From: Yoonia sediminilitoris
Lineage (GTDB): Bacteria > Pseudomonadota > Alphaproteobacteria > Rhodobacterales > Rhodobacteraceae
DNA: 64,000 nucleotides
NCBI RefSeq assembly: GCF_003058085.1
Contig: NZ_QBUD01000001.1
Span: 806,001 to 870,000, forward strand
Direction of reading: 5' to 3'
Positions 63,463 to 64,000 of this stretch are shown here, one piece after another; position 1 is the stretch's first letter; each line of letters starts with the position of its first letter. The notes under the pieces are model-generated. The model ran no database searches and was not told the DNA's origin. It was given only the letters and a program-made list of their open reading frames with translations. The position numbers were made by a program, and so were the translations under genes.

Positions 63463-63999
63463 CTATTCGGCTGCCGCCTCGCGCATTTTGCGTCTGTGGG
63501 CAATGATTTCGTCTTGCACGAAGTCCCTGAACGCACTGATCCGCTTGGATTGCCGCAGCTCTTCGGGGTAAGCTAGAAAAACGGGGACTTCACTGGATTC
63601 CAGATCAGGCAAGATCCGCACCAGATCCGGGAAATCCTCTGTGACATAGTCAGGCAGAACACCAATTCCCAACCCGTTCAGAACACCTTGAAGCACACCA
63701 AAATAGTTATTCACAGTGAACAGCCGCGGCACGTCATGGGTCATAAGATGTTGAACCAGCGTTGCACCGGCAGCCACCTGAATGGAATTCAGGCTTTGGC
63801 AAATCAAACGGTGGTTTGTGATTTCCTCGGCGTCCTGAAGCATGCCGTTCTTGGCAATATAGTCGCCTGACGCGTAAAGCCGCATCCGCACTGACATCAA
63901 CCGTTTGCGGATCAGGTCAGCTTGTGACGGCTCTTTCATGCGGATCGCGACATCCGCTTCGCGCATGGGCAGATCAAGGACCCGCTCTTCCAGCATCAG
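63463..63999 (-). CDS. LysR-family regulator, C-terminal part
   Basis: The frame is open to the window edge; only the effector-binding domain is present. 'EERVLDLPMREADVAIRMKE' and 'VLNGLGIGVLPDYVTEDFPD' are typical for the LysR type-2 periplasmic-binding fold, and the end 'FRDFVQDEIIAHRRKMREA' is the usual C-terminus. The helix-turn-helix is expected right of the window. The regulon is unknown. Confidence 0.85.
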   Translation of the reverse strand: MMLEERVLDLPMREADVAIRMKEPSQADLIRKRLMSVRMRLYASGDYIAKNGMLQDAEEITNHRLICQSLNSIQVAAGATLVQHLMTHDVPRLFTVNNYFGVLQGVLNGLGIGVLPDYVTEDFPDLVRILPDLESSEVPVFLAYPEELRQSKRISAFRDFVQDEIIAHRRKMREAAAE

Positions 64000-64000
64000 G

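Overview
The window reads as chromosome of a marine alphaproteobacterium of the Roseobacter group (Rhodobacteraceae). The basis is gene content and order rather than any database match: scpA-scpB, the yceD-rpmF-plsX-fabH-ihfA-merR cluster facing bamE, a two-domain dCTP deaminase, ornithine-lipid olsB, a CckA hybrid kinase, a RACo-type [2Fe-2S]/ASKHA protein and an rhizobial-style aglEFGAK alpha-glucoside operon. The core is G+C rich. One segment near the right end is visibly A+T richer.

Layout. 1-13 kb holds housekeeping genes: chromosome segregation, nucleotide metabolism, tRNA-Pro, fatty acid and phospholipid initiation, outer-membrane assembly, an FMN-riboswitch-controlled riboflavin importer, msrB, olsB and an ABC-F ATPase. 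13-18 kb holds an H-NOX gas sensor overlapping a GGDEF/EAL enzyme, then a coiled-coil OmpA-domain protein with a small membrane partner. 18.4-22 kb is a gene graveyard on the minus strand. Remains of a glycosyltransferase, a Tat-exported substrate-binding protein, an LPG-synthase-type membrane protein, a sulfatase-like enzyme, a CDP-alcohol phosphatidyltransferase and an endonuclease/exonuclease/phosphatase-family protein are joined by deletions, stops and frameshifts, with an IS3-type relic at one junction. 22-32 kb returns to intact genes (membrane proteins, RACo-like activator, guaB, an rRNA methyltransferase, cckA).

32-42 kb is a sugar module. A LacI-type regulator, GH1 glucosidase and glucokinase run leftward. 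A binding-protein ABC transporter and GH13 glucosidase run rightward. An 18-bp perfect palindrome lies between them. Together they would import alpha-glucosides, hydrolyse them in the cytoplasm and phosphorylate the glucose. 42-50.6 kb holds a CorC/CNNM-type protein, xerD, a hypothetical protein with a newly read 50-codon membrane gene upstream, aroK-aroB and a chemoreceptor, followed by an IS3-family relic.

51.4-60.9 kb is an integrated element of about 9.6 kb. It is bounded by a perfect 19-bp direct repeat that includes the 3' end of an intact tRNA-Asn gene, with a tyrosine integrase beside that tRNA and TGTGTACC repeats near both ends. Its cargo is a secreted thermonuclease, an unusual winged-helix/HNH/HIT fusion, a small zinc-ribbon protein, a superfamily-2 helicase, a serine recombinase with a repeat array in front of it, a TbpB-like lipoprotein and an aberrant tRNA-Glu-like gene. 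The thermonuclease, HNH-HIT and zinc-ribbon genes run in one direction with small gaps and are the best candidate for an undescribed system. The function is inferred from domains only.

After the island come an MBL-fold hydrolase, an EnvZ-type kinase and a LysR regulator cut by the window edge.
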